DNA of 52,092 nucleotides from Acholeplasmataceae bacterium. Its GTDB lineage: Bacteria; Bacillota; Negativicutes; Acidaminococcales; Acidaminococcaceae. This document shows, in pieces, positions 8,983 to 18,004 of this stretch (positions are counted from its first letter, which is position 1; every line of letters starts with the position of its first letter). Under the pieces are notes generated by a model that worked only from the letters and a program-made list of their open reading frames with translations, had not been told where the DNA came from and did no database searches. Position numbers and translations under genes: made by a program. The DNA is taken from positions 1 to 52,092 of the forward strand of contig JAAYVM010000216.1 of NCBI GenBank assembly GCA_012517145.1. The letters run 5' to 3'.

Positions 8983-9237
8983 ATGACAGAAAATGCTATT
9001 ATCGTTACTGCTTCAGTATTTGCTTCTGCTATTATTGCAGTTGGTGCTTCACTTGGTGCTACAAAAGGAGATTCCGCCGTTGCTACTAAAGCTTTAGAAT
9101 GTATGGCTCGTCAACCGGAAGCTGCTTCCACTTTCCAAGTAAATATGCTTATTGCTATCGGTCTTGTTGAGTCTATTCCTATTATTTCCGCAGTTATTGC
9201 TATCGTTCTTGTCTTCGCTAATCCCTTTGTAAAATAA
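8983..9237 (+). CDS. atpE: ATP synthase F0 subunit c with Asp30/Glu63/Ser64 ion site
   Basis: This is an 84-residue hairpin of two membrane helices that oligomerises into the rotor ring. The loop ARQPEA is canonical. The ion-binding glutamate lies in GLVESIPII (Glu63-Ser64). Alignment on the loop places Asp30 where Ilyobacter tartaricus has Gln32. Glu-Ser is typical of Na+-binding rings, and a second carboxylate at the Gln32 position is the motif described for Fusobacterium nucleatum, there Glu rather than Asp. The helix-1 glycine repeat is degenerate (S-L-G-A-T-K-G-D-S), which could influence ring size. ATG 8983 is chosen over ATG 8971 because GAAAGG directly abuts the latter. Na+ coupling is inferred, not shown. 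Confidence 0.95.
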   Translation: MTENAIIVTASVFASAIIAVGASLGATKGDSAVATKALECMARQPEAASTFQVNMLIAIGLVESIPIISAVIAIVLVFANPFVK

Positions 9238-9278
9238 TTCGCAGAGTTTCAAAAAGGGGAAAAAGGAGAGTGCTATAA

Positions 9279-9764
9279 TTGGTAGATGTTAATGCAACAC
9301 TTATTGCGCAGATCCTGAATTTTTTAGTTCTTTTGGCAATTCTTGCGAAATTCGCTTACAAGCCATTATTAAAGGCAATGGACGACCGGCGCAACCGAAT
9401 CATTAACGATTTGGATTCCGCTGAGCAAACAAGATTGGATGCAGAAGCTCTGAAAGAGCAATATGCAGAACAATTAGCTGGTGCACGCCAGGAAGCAACT
9501 GAAATTGTTAACAAAGCTAATCAAATTGCACAAAATCTTCATGATGAACTTGTAGAACAGGCGCGTGTAGAACAGGAAGCCTTAATGGCTAATGCAAAAG
9601 AACGTATTGAACAGGAGAAACAGCAGGCATTATTGGATATCAGAGCCGAAGTTATCAAATTAAGCACTTTGATAGCAGGAAAGATTGTTAACCAGAAATT
9701 GAATTCCGATAAGGATCAAAAACTGGTTGCCGATATTGCTGATGATGTTTTGAACAAGCGCTGA
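9279..9764 (+). CDS. atpF: ATP synthase F0 subunit b
   Basis: The 161-residue peripheral-stalk subunit has one N-terminal membrane helix (about residues 5-25, ending near AKFAYKPLLKAMDDR) and a long charged coiled coil to the C-terminus. It starts at TTG 9279 with AAGGAG nine bases upstream. In normal operons a complete delta gene follows within a few bases. Here a 138-bp gap is followed by a delta-alpha fusion. The C-terminus (to DDVLNKR) looks complete, so b itself is not fused or truncated. Confidence 0.94.
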   Translation: MVDVNATLIAQILNFLVLLAILAKFAYKPLLKAMDDRRNRIINDLDSAEQTRLDAEALKEQYAEQLAGARQEATEIVNKANQIAQNLHDELVEQARVEQEALMANAKERIEQEKQQALLDIRAEVIKLSTLIAGKIVNQKLNSDKDQKLVADIADDVLNKR

Positions 9765-9838
9765 TTTTTTTGATCAGCTTAACGTACGTCTTGCAAAAGG
9801 GTATGTAGCTAATAATTGAAGAAAATGACAGAGTCATT
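9760..9838 (+). other. Two small hairpins in the gap where atpH would be expected
   Basis: One stem is GCTGAT/ATCAGC (9760-9765 with 9773-9778) round a T-rich loop. The other is AATGAC/GTCATT (9824-9829 with 9833-9838) round AGA. The 138 bases between atpF and the fusion gene show no frame resembling the N-terminal domain of the delta subunit. The hairpins may act in mRNA processing or in setting relative expression, which is speculative. Confidence 0.5.
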
Positions 9839-9902
9839 AATTTAGATTTATTTAATTCCCATAGCTTAGGCATTGGGGGAATACGGAGGTGATTGATACA
9901 GT

Positions 9903-11753
9903 ATGGAAACTAATGAAAACTTTTCTTTGATCAGCGAAAGCTTGTCATCAATTGAGTTTGAACCAAAAGATCTCGAGCTTGTTGCTAACGAAGAATTAAT
10001 CACAGTGCTAGTTACCACTGCCAGAGATCTTGCTGTATCTGAATATGAATCTGTTTCCGTAATTCTGGCTGAAAAGTTAGGCAAAAAGGTTGAACTGCAA
10101 AAGATTGTTGATCCATCTATAATTGGCGGCATCATCGTTAAAATTGGCGACAAGGTTTTTGATGCAAGCTCCAAACGTCAACTTGAAAAAGTCGGCGGCT
10201 TGATGGGTAAAGTACAAGTCGGAGACCAATCTCTGGAAAAACCTGCAGGCATAGCTGAAGCCCTGACTAAAGAAGTTCAGGATTATAAAATAGATGTCGA
10301 TTTGGAAGAAGTCGGTGTTATTGAAAAAGTTGGTGACGGTATCGCAACCGTAACCGGCATGCGTGGCGTAATGGCGGGCGAACTGGTTGAGCTCCCTGGT
10401 GGCGTTAGCGGCATGGTACAAAATTTAAGACCTGATGAAGTTGGTATCGTTTTAATGGGTGGCGAGACCAAAATAAAACAAGGTGACGTGGTACGCCGTA
10501 CCGGTCGTATCATGGAAGTCCCTGTCGGCGAGAAAATGCTCGGCCGTATAGTTGACTCCCTTGGTGATCCTATTGATGGCAAAGGCGAAATCAAGCATGA
10601 AGCTGTACGTTGTATCGAAGCTCAAGCTCCTGGTATCGCTGACCGTAAATCTGTAGACGTTCCTCTTCAGACCGGTATTAAAGCTATCGATGCTTTGGTG
10701 CCAATCGGCCGTGGACAACGTGAGTTGATCATCGGCGACCGTGGTACTGGTAAAACTGCTGTTGCAGTTGACACCATCATCAATCAAAAAGGTTTAGGCG
10801 TTATTTGTATTTACGTTGCTATCGGACAAAAGACTTCTACTGTTGCCCGTATTGCTCGTACTTTGGAACAACATGGCGCACTTGCTTATACTATTATCGT
10901 AGCAGCTACTGCAGCTGACAGCGCACCGCTGCAATATCTTGCACCTTATACCGGCGTTACTATCGGTGAGTTCTTCATGGATCAAGGCAAAGATGTCCTT
11001 TGTATCTATGATGACTTGTCCAAACATGCCGTTGCTTATCGTGCAATGAGCTTGCTGCTTCGTCGTCCACCAGGCCGCGAGGCTTATCCTGGCGACGTAT
11101 TCTATCTACATTCCCGTTTGTTGGAACGTGCTGCAAGACGTAATGAGGCTGCAGGCGGCGGTTCGATTACGGCTCTGCCGATTATCGAAACCCTTGCAGG
11201 CGACGTCGGCGGTTATATCCCAACCAACGTAATTTCTATTACTGATGGCCAGATATTTCTTGAAAGCGAACTTTTCTACTCCGGTATCCGTCCTGCTATC
11301 AACGTAGGTCTCTCGGTATCCCGTGTAGGTGGTTCTGCGCAGATAAAAGCAATGAAATCTGTTGCTGGTACGCTCCGTCTTGACCTTGCACAATATCGTG
11401 AGTTGGCAGCTTTTGCTCAATTTGGTTCTGACCTGGATAAAGCGACCAAAGCACAGCTCGATCGTGGCGCACGTATGACTGAAGTTCTGAAACAAGGTCA
11501 ATATGCTCCGCTTCCGGTTGAAAAACAAGTAATGTCGCTTTATGCGGCTACAAAAGGTTATGTCGATGATATTCCTGTTCATGATGTAACTCGTTTCGAA
11601 AAAGAATTGTTGGCTTATCTTGCTGCCAATGCACCGGAACTCGGTGAATCAATCCGTACGGAGAAGAAAATTACTGACGAAACAGAAGCATTATTGAAAA
11701 AGGCTATTGTCGATTTCAAGGATACCTTTGCTATCACCGGCGAATCGAGGTGA
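9903..11753 (+). CDS. atpA: Fusion of ATP synthase delta C-terminal domain to alpha subunit
   Basis: The protein has 616 residues, about 100 more than a usual alpha subunit. Residues about 115-616 are a full alpha subunit: [18 protein letters not shown], Walker A GDRGTGKT at 278-285, and the segment [10 protein letters not shown]. Residues about 28-101 match the C-terminal domain of the delta subunit, with [43 protein letters not shown] and RQLEKV. In other synthases that domain binds the b stalk. The alpha-binding N-terminal domain of delta is absent here and upstream. GGAGGTGAT (9885-9893) sits nine bases before ATG 9903, with a stop in frame at 9894, so the fused start is genuine and no frameshift is needed. 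Met101 (10203) could be an internal start giving a 516-residue alpha. Its in-operon neighbours b, gamma, beta and epsilon are normal. Confidence 0.93.
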   Translation: METNENFSLISESLSSIEFEPKDLELVANEELITVLVTTARDLAVSEYESVSVILAEKLGKKVELQKIVDPSIIGGIIVKIGDKVFDASSKRQLEKVGGLMGKVQVGDQSLEKPAGIAEALTKEVQDYKIDVDLEEVGVIEKVGDGIATVTGMRGVMAGELVELPGGVSGMVQNLRPDEVGIVLMGGETKIKQGDVVRRTGRIMEVPVGEKMLGRIVDSLGDPIDGKGEIKHEAVRCIEAQAPGIADRKSVDVPLQTGIKAIDALVPIGRGQRELIIGDRGTGKTAVAVDTIINQKGLGVICIYVAIGQKTSTVARIARTLEQHGALAYTIIVAATAADSAPLQYLAPYTGVTIGEFFMDQGKDVLCIYDDLSKHAVAYRAMSLLLRRPPGREAYPGDVFYLHSRLLERAARRNEAAGGGSITALPIIETLAGDVGGYIPTNVISITDGQIFLESELFYSGIRPAINVGLSVSRVGGSAQIKAMKSVAGTLRLDLAQYRELAAFAQFGSDLDKATKAQLDRGARMTEVLKQGQYAPLPVEKQVMSLYAATKGYVDDIPVHDVTRFEKELLAYLAANAPELGESIRTEKKITDETEALLKKAIVDFKDTFAITGESR

Positions 11754-11759
11754 TGACTG

Positions 11760-12683
11760 ATGGCTACTCCACGCGAAATACGCAGGCATATGAAGAGCGT
11801 CAAAAACATCCAGCAGATTACTAAAGCCATGAAGATGGTTGCTGCCGCTCGTTTGCGCCGTGCGCAGGAAAAAGCTGCATCCAGTCGTCCATTCTCAGAA
11901 AAAGTTAAAGAGCTTTTAACTACTGCTGTCAGTGACAAGGCTACGATGAGAAATCTTGACTATTCAGAACATCCGCTTCTGCAGGAAAGACCTATTAAGC
12001 GTAGCGCATATATCGTTGTAAGTTCTGATAAAGGCTTAGCAGGCGCCTATAATGCCAACTTGCTGAAGCATGCTCTTGTTGAGTTAATGGACCAAGACGA
12101 TTATGTTCTGATTACTGTCGGCCGTAAGGCTAAAGATTTCTTCTCACGCCGTGGGTTTGATATCGAGGAATCTTTCTTTGGATTCTCAGATAAGCCGACC
12201 TATGATGATGCAGATGATGTTGCTTATTTAGCAAAAAAACTGTTTACATCCGGTGTTGTTGACGAAGTTATTCTGATTTATACTCAGTTTAAATCAGCAT
12301 TATCTTTTACACCGTTGTCCAAAAAGCTTTTACCTGTTGTGCCTCCGCAGGCCGGCGAAACAGCAGTAAATAATGAGCCTTTTGATGATGAACATGCTAA
12401 ACTTGCAGACAAAGATGAAGAAGCAGGCGACGTTATCTTCGAACCTACTGCAAGTGAAACATTGAAATATTTGGTGCCGTACTATGTTAAGACTATCATG
12501 TATGCTGCATTAATGCAGGCGGCAGCCAGTGAGTTGGGCGCACGTATGACAGCAATGTCTTCGGCGACAGACAATGCTAATGACTTGTTGAAGAGCCTGG
12601 AACTCTCCTACAATAAAGTGCGTCAAGCTGGTATAACCAGAGAAATTAATGAAATCGTTGGTGGAGCAGAAGCTCTGCAGTAA
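11760..12683 (+). CDS. atpG: ATP synthase F1 gamma subunit
   Basis: The rotor shaft of F1 has 307 residues, slightly longer than most. The N-terminal MATPREIRRHMKSVKNIQQI and the C-terminal SATDNANDLLKSLELSYNKVRQ, both ends of the coiled-coil shaft, are conserved. The surplus is an acidic insertion at about residues 200-225 (rich in Glu and Asp) in the globular domain. It begins six bases after the fusion gene. Confidence 0.95.
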   Translation: MATPREIRRHMKSVKNIQQITKAMKMVAAARLRRAQEKAASSRPFSEKVKELLTTAVSDKATMRNLDYSEHPLLQERPIKRSAYIVVSSDKGLAGAYNANLLKHALVELMDQDDYVLITVGRKAKDFFSRRGFDIEESFFGFSDKPTYDDADDVAYLAKKLFTSGVVDEVILIYTQFKSALSFTPLSKKLLPVVPPQAGETAVNNEPFDDEHAKLADKDEEAGDVIFEPTASETLKYLVPYYVKTIMYAALMQAAASELGARMTAMSSATDNANDLLKSLELSYNKVRQAGITREINEIVGGAEALQ

Positions 12684-12688
12684 AATAA

Positions 12689-14116
<1,428 letters not shown>

Positions 14117-14120
14117 TTGC

Positions 14121-14540
14121 ATGGCTAAATTAATGCAATTGGAAATTGTTACACCTGATAAATCGCTGATGAAAAGAAATGACGTTTCCTACGTGTTGGC
14201 AGAAACAGTTATGGGTCCAATTGGCATTTTGGCCAACCATGCTCCACTGATTGGCACGTTGAATGAATCTCCTTTGAAATATAGGAGTGAAGATGGAAAA
14301 GATCACTTCATTTTCATTGATGCCGGTTTTATGGAAGTTAACAATAATAAAGTCACTGTCCTCAGTGCTGCTGCAGAGATGTCTGAAAATATCGATGTAG
14401 CACGTGCACAAGCGGCAGAAGCCAGAGCTTTGAAGCATATTGAAAACCCGGAACCTACGATTGACCTTGAGGTTATCGGCAGGAACCTGCGTCGTGCAAA
14501 AGGACGACTCAAAACTGTGCAATTAGCCCGTGGCTTATAA
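14121..14540 (+). CDS. atpC: ATP synthase F1 epsilon subunit
   Basis: This 139-residue subunit has the N-terminal beta-sandwich (LEIVTPDKSL, GPIGILANHAPLIG) and a C-terminal helical pair (ARAQAAEARAL onward to the end). It couples gamma to the c-ring and can inhibit ATP hydrolysis. It closes the atp operon, with a strong terminator 14 bases past its stop. Confidence 0.95.
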   Translation: MAKLMQLEIVTPDKSLMKRNDVSYVLAETVMGPIGILANHAPLIGTLNESPLKYRSEDGKDHFIFIDAGFMEVNNNKVTVLSAAAEMSENIDVARAQAAEARALKHIENPEPTIDLEVIGRNLRRAKGRLKTVQLARGL

Positions 14541-14553
14541 AATTCAACCTGAA

Positions 14554-14592
14554 CAAGGATCTTTACTAAAACCGTAAAGATCCTTGTTTTTT
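14554..14592 (+). terminator. Rho-independent terminator of atp operon
   Basis: A perfect 13-bp stem (14554-14566 with 14574-14586) with a seven-base loop is followed by TTTTTT. It ends the atp transcript. Confidence 0.95.
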
Positions 14593-14612
14593 GTTAAGAG
14601 CGTTTCGCTATA

Positions 14613-14641
14613 TTGAAATATCGTACTGAGTTAGTTATAAT
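14613..14641 (+). promoter_or_regulatory. Sigma-70 promoter before small gene at 14691
   Basis: TTGAAA (14613-14618), a 17-base spacer and TATAAT (14636-14641) form a near-consensus promoter, placed about 50 bases before the start codon. Confidence 0.8.
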
Positions 14642-14690
14642 AATAGTAATAGAAAATATTGCAGGAATAATGTAGAGGAGGATTTGTATC

Positions 14691-14873
14691 ATGGAAGACA
14701 TTTTAGGTTCGGTTGCAGGGAATAAAATGGGTCAGCTGAGACAGGAAATCGCCGATTTGAGAAAAATTCTGGCAAAAACAGATGACCCTGATAAAATTGC
14801 TACTATCAAAAAAGAAATTGGCGAAAAAGAAACCTACTACAATATTCTTGCTGATCGTGCCCGCACGAAATAG
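14691..14873 (+). CDS. Small helical protein of unknown function (60 aa)
   Basis: I do not recognise this protein. The 60-residue, highly charged sequence is probably all helical and includes heptad-like stretches (MGQLRQEIADLRKILAK, KKEIGEKETYYNILADRA). It has no signal peptide or membrane segment. It has its own near-consensus promoter, a strong AGAGGAGG ribosome binding site and its own terminator, which argues for a real monocistronic gene. Its position directly after the atp operon may be incidental. Confidence 0.75.
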   Translation: MEDILGSVAGNKMGQLRQEIADLRKILAKTDDPDKIATIKKEIGEKETYYNILADRARTK

Positions 14874-14883
14874 AGTTTTCAAA

Positions 14884-14912
14884 AGAAGCACGTCTGAGGA
14901 TGTGCTTTTTTT
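14884..14912 (+). terminator. Rho-independent terminator after small gene
   Basis: The stem AAGCAC/GTGCTT (14886-14891 with 14902-14907) with a ten-base loop runs into a T tract. Confidence 0.8.
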
Positions 14913-14983
14913 CTAGCAAACAAACTTGTTAAGCAGTTCATTAAGTCTTTTCAGGTAAAGACAATTAACTGAAGGAGAGGGTA

Positions 14984-15457
14984 TTGGTGGAAGGGATAGC
15001 AGTTCTTATTGCCAAGGCATTGTTAGGTATGGGCCTTTCGTATTGGGTCTATAGAGACAGCCGCAAGAAAAAAATAAAATACAGCAATCTTTGGCTTATC
15101 GGAACTTTTGTTTTTCCGCCTATCGCTCTTGTTTACTATATCTATCAAGCGACTGCCGGCAGAAATACCGAACTAACGTTGAAGCAGAAGTTCGAAATTG
15201 AACTAAGGCAGCAAACTGAACAACACAAAAAAGCAGTAGAAAAAGAACGCAAAGAAATGGAATTATTGAAGAAAGAGGAAAGAGAAAAGAACCAAATGAC
15301 CTTAGAGGAAATCGAAAAGGTCAAAGCTGAGCGTCTGGCCATGAAAGCGAAGAGGCTGGAAGAGCTTAAGGAAGAAAGACGGCAGCAGCAGGAAGAAATC
15401 GCTAAGAAGATGAAAATGAGCATAGATGCCGCAAATAACATGAAGATGTTTGATTAA
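14984..15457 (+). CDS. Membrane-anchored coiled-coil protein of unknown function
   Basis: The 157-residue protein has two hydrophobic N-terminal segments (about residues 3-21 and 36-56, the latter LWLIGTFVFPPIALVYYIYQ). A long, very charged Glu/Lys/Arg-rich coiled coil follows from about 66 to 145. No family is recognised. The topology suggests a small membrane anchor with a cytoplasmic rod. The start is TTG 14984 or GTG 14987 after GAAGGAGAGG. It stands alone between two strong terminators. A structural or scaffold role is possible but is only inference. Confidence 0.75.
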   Translation: MVEGIAVLIAKALLGMGLSYWVYRDSRKKKIKYSNLWLIGTFVFPPIALVYYIYQATAGRNTELTLKQKFEIELRQQTEQHKKAVEKERKEMELLKKEEREKNQMTLEEIEKVKAERLAMKAKRLEELKEERRQQQEEIAKKMKMSIDAANNMKMFD

Positions 15458-15461
15458 AAGC

Positions 15462-15505
15462 AGACAGATAACTGACAATTTTGTAACAGTTATCTGTCTT
15501 TTTTG
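15462..15505 (+). terminator. Strong Rho-independent terminator
   Basis: A perfect 13-bp stem (15462-15474 with 15487-15499) with a twelve-base loop is followed by a T run. Confidence 0.95.
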
Positions 15506-15520
15506 TCTAAAAATGTAGCA

Positions 15521-15550
15521 TTGCCAAAAATATGGACATGGTGATAAAAT
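15521..15550 (+). promoter_or_regulatory. Promoter candidate for murA-mreB
   Basis: TTGCCA (15521-15526), then TAAAAT (15545-15550) at 18 bases, lies directly after a terminator and about 75 bases before the murA start. Confidence 0.5.
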
Positions 15551-15623
15551 AAATAAGATGTATACTTTTCTAAAATAAATAGTTTTTAGGATAGAGTTAA
15601 ACGTATTTTTGGGAGGAAATTTT

Positions 15624-16889
15624 GTGGAGAAACTAATTATCAGGGGCGGCAAGCGCTTGATGGGTACAGTAAAAACCAGTGGGGCTAAAAACGCGGTTCT
15701 GCCAATCATAGCAGCCTCGATTCTTGGTAAAACGCCAAGCCATCTGGATGAAATACCAGCCCTCGAGGATGTGCGGACTATTTGTTCTGTGCTCAAATGT
15801 CTGGGATTGAAAATCGATGATTCAACTAAAGGTGTCTTGGACATTGACAGCAGTGAAATTACCTCCTGCGAAGCTCCTTATGAATTAGTTCGGAGCATGA
15901 GGGCCTCCTTTCTTGTGATGGGACCCCTACTGGCACGTAAAGGCAAAGCACGCATTTCCCAGCCCGGTGGCTGCGCGATAGGCACCAGACCTATAGATAT
16001 CCACTTAAAAGGCTTTGAGGCTTTAGGCGTAAAAATTGAGAGTGGGCATGGCTATATTGAAGCAACTGCACCAAATGGTTTGGTGGGGACAACTATTTAT
16101 CTTGATTTTCCAAGCGTTGGCGCAACAGAAAATCTGATGATGGCGGCGACGATGGCCGAAGGTGTTACTATCATTGAAAATGCAGCTCAGGAACCGGAAA
16201 TTGTTGATTTGGCAAATTATTTAAATGTCATGGGCGCAAAAGTTCGTGGTGCCGGCACGAATGTTTTGCACATCAGCGGTGTTAAAGAACTGAAGGGTGC
16301 TGAACATACTGTCATTCCTGACCGGATCGAAGCAGGCACCTATATGGTTGCGGCGGCAATGACCCAAGGTGATGTGAGAGTTGAAAATGTTTTAACTGAG
16401 CATTTAAAACCGTTGATTGCCAAACTGAAAGAAGCAGGAGCCACTGTTTATGAAGATATTGGCGGCGTTCGTGTTATCGGCAGTGAAAAAATAAAACCGA
16501 TAACAATTAAAACTTTACCTTATCCAGGTTTTCCTACCGATATGCAGGCACAAGTCATGGCTTTGATGACTATCGCTGACGGGCGCAGTTTTGTGACAGA
16601 AACGGTTTTTGAAAACAGGTTTATGCATGTGGAAGAATTAATCCGCATGGGAGCCGACATTCATACGGAAGGCCGCAGTGCAACTATTCAGGGCGTGCCG
16701 AAATTGATGGGCTGTCAGGTACGTGCTACCGACCTCAGAGCAGGCGCTGCCATGATTCTGGCTGGTCTGGTTGCCGAGGGCATTACGGAGATTGGTGATA
16801 TTTATCACATAGACCGTGGTTATGAGGATATAGTTTCTAAGTTATGCAGTTTAGGCGCAGATATTGAAAGACGCGATATCAAAAATTGA
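15624..16889 (+). CDS. murA: UDP-N-acetylglucosamine 1-carboxyvinyltransferase
   Basis: This 421-residue cytoplasmic enzyme transfers enolpyruvate from PEP to UDP-GlcNAc, the first committed step of peptidoglycan synthesis. The active-site cysteine, the target of fosfomycin, is present in [15 protein letters not shown]. The N-terminal [12 protein letters not shown] and the C-terminal [14 protein letters not shown] are also typical. GTG 15624 follows GGGAGG; an in-frame TTG at 15609 is upstream of that site. murA followed by an mreB/mbl gene after the atp operon mirrors Bacillus, but the sporulation genes that lie between them there are missing. Confidence 0.96.
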   Translation: MEKLIIRGGKRLMGTVKTSGAKNAVLPIIAASILGKTPSHLDEIPALEDVRTICSVLKCLGLKIDDSTKGVLDIDSSEITSCEAPYELVRSMRASFLVMGPLLARKGKARISQPGGCAIGTRPIDIHLKGFEALGVKIESGHGYIEATAPNGLVGTTIYLDFPSVGATENLMMAATMAEGVTIIENAAQEPEIVDLANYLNVMGAKVRGAGTNVLHISGVKELKGAEHTVIPDRIEAGTYMVAAAMTQGDVRVENVLTEHLKPLIAKLKEAGATVYEDIGGVRVIGSEKIKPITIKTLPYPGFPTDMQAQVMALMTIADGRSFVTETVFENRFMHVEELIRMGADIHTEGRSATIQGVPKLMGCQVRATDLRAGAAMILAGLVAEGITEIGDIYHIDRGYEDIVSKLCSLGADIERRDIKN

Positions 16890-16909
16890 TATGTTGGGAG
16901 AAAAGTTTT

Positions 16910-17935
16910 ATGAGGTTGTTTAAAAGTGTAGATATTGGTGTCGATTTAGGTACAGCTAATATTCTTGTTTATCTAAAAGGCAGCGGCATCGTATTGCGTG
17001 AGCCTTCTGTAGTCGCTATTGACAGAAATACTAACAAGATACTGGCTATCGGTGAAGAAGCCAAAACTATGCTGGGGCGTACTCCTGGTAATATTGTTGC
17101 TATCAGGCCTTTGCGCGAAGGCGTAATTGCTGACTATGACATCACGCAGAGCATGCTGGAAAATGTTATCCAAAGAGTGGCAGGCAAGAGCCTTTTCTTT
17201 AAGCCGCGTGTAGTTATCTGTATTCCTTCCGGCGTTACAACGGTCGAAAAAAGGGCAGTACTGGAAGCTGCAATTCAGTCAGGTGCTTCCAAGACCTATC
17301 TTGTTGAAGAACCGATTGCTGCCGCTATGGGTGCGGGCCTGGAAATCAGCGAATCAAGAGGAGCGATGGTCGTCGATATCGGCGGCGGTACTACGGATGT
17401 TGCGGTTATGAGCCTTGGCGGCGTAGTTGTCAGTGATTCACTGCGTGTTGGTGGTGACAAATTTGACGAAGCAATTATCCGCTTTGTTAAAAAAGAACGC
17501 AATGTCCTGATTGGCGAACCAACTGCGGAAGAAATAAAAATGAAAGTTGCTACGGTTTTCAAGGGAAACAGGCAAGCAGAAATCGAAGTGCGCGGACGCG
17601 ATCTGGTGAGCGGTCTGCCTACCACGATCAAGCTTACTTCTGAAGAGATTTACAGAGCTTTGCAGGAACCCGTTTCTACGTTGGTTTCCTGTGTACGTTC
17701 TATTTTGGAAAAAACTCCGCCGGAATTGTCTGCGGATATTATTGACCGCGGCATAGTCCTGACTGGCGGCGGTGCGCTTCTTGATGGTATGCCTGAACTC
17801 TTACAGGCAGAGACAGGTATCGCGACCTTTGTTGCGGAAAATCCGCTCGAATGTGTTGCAGTTGGCACCGGTAAAGTTTTGTCTTCTTTGCAAAAACTTA
17901 AAGACAGCGTTGTCATGACGCACAATAAAAAATAA
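16910..17935 (+). CDS. mreB: Rod-shape-determining actin homologue MreB/Mbl
   Basis: This 341-residue bacterial actin forms membrane-bound filaments that guide lateral wall synthesis. Motifs are DIGVDLGTANILVY (phosphate 1), DIGGGTTDVAVMSLGG (phosphate 2) and LTGGGALLDGMPEL (adenosine). ATG 16910 has GGGAG ten bases upstream and begins with the usual MRLFKSVDIG. Gene order after murA suggests the Mbl branch, but sequence alone does not settle MreB versus Mbl. No mreC or mreD follows. Confidence 0.94.
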   Translation: MRLFKSVDIGVDLGTANILVYLKGSGIVLREPSVVAIDRNTNKILAIGEEAKTMLGRTPGNIVAIRPLREGVIADYDITQSMLENVIQRVAGKSLFFKPRVVICIPSGVTTVEKRAVLEAAIQSGASKTYLVEEPIAAAMGAGLEISESRGAMVVDIGGGTTDVAVMSLGGVVVSDSLRVGGDKFDEAIIRFVKKERNVLIGEPTAEEIKMKVATVFKGNRQAEIEVRGRDLVSGLPTTIKLTSEEIYRALQEPVSTLVSCVRSILEKTPPELSADIIDRGIVLTGGGALLDGMPELLQAETGIATFVAENPLECVAVGTGKVLSSLQKLKDSVVMTHNKK

Positions 17936-17937
17936 GT

Positions 17938-17985
17938 ATGACAATGTCATAGAATAAATACACAGCCTGAACAAGGCTGTGTATT
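17938..17985 (+). repeat. Palindrome plus 12-bp hairpin after mreB
   Basis: ATGACA-A-TGTCAT (17938-17950) is a perfect palindrome. It is followed by a 12-bp stem (17957-17968 with 17974-17985) round GAACA. There is no long T tract, so this could be a weak terminator or attenuator before the next gene. Confidence 0.6.
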
Positions 17986-18004
17986 GTCATTAGTGGAGGT
18001 AAAA

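Noticed and set aside
9688-9873. A 61-codon frame on the minus strand over the atpF-atpA gap, and short plus-strand frames there, as a remnant of atpH
   Set aside because: None shows the delta N-terminal pattern (RYAxALF-like helix), and plus-strand frames stop after a few codons.
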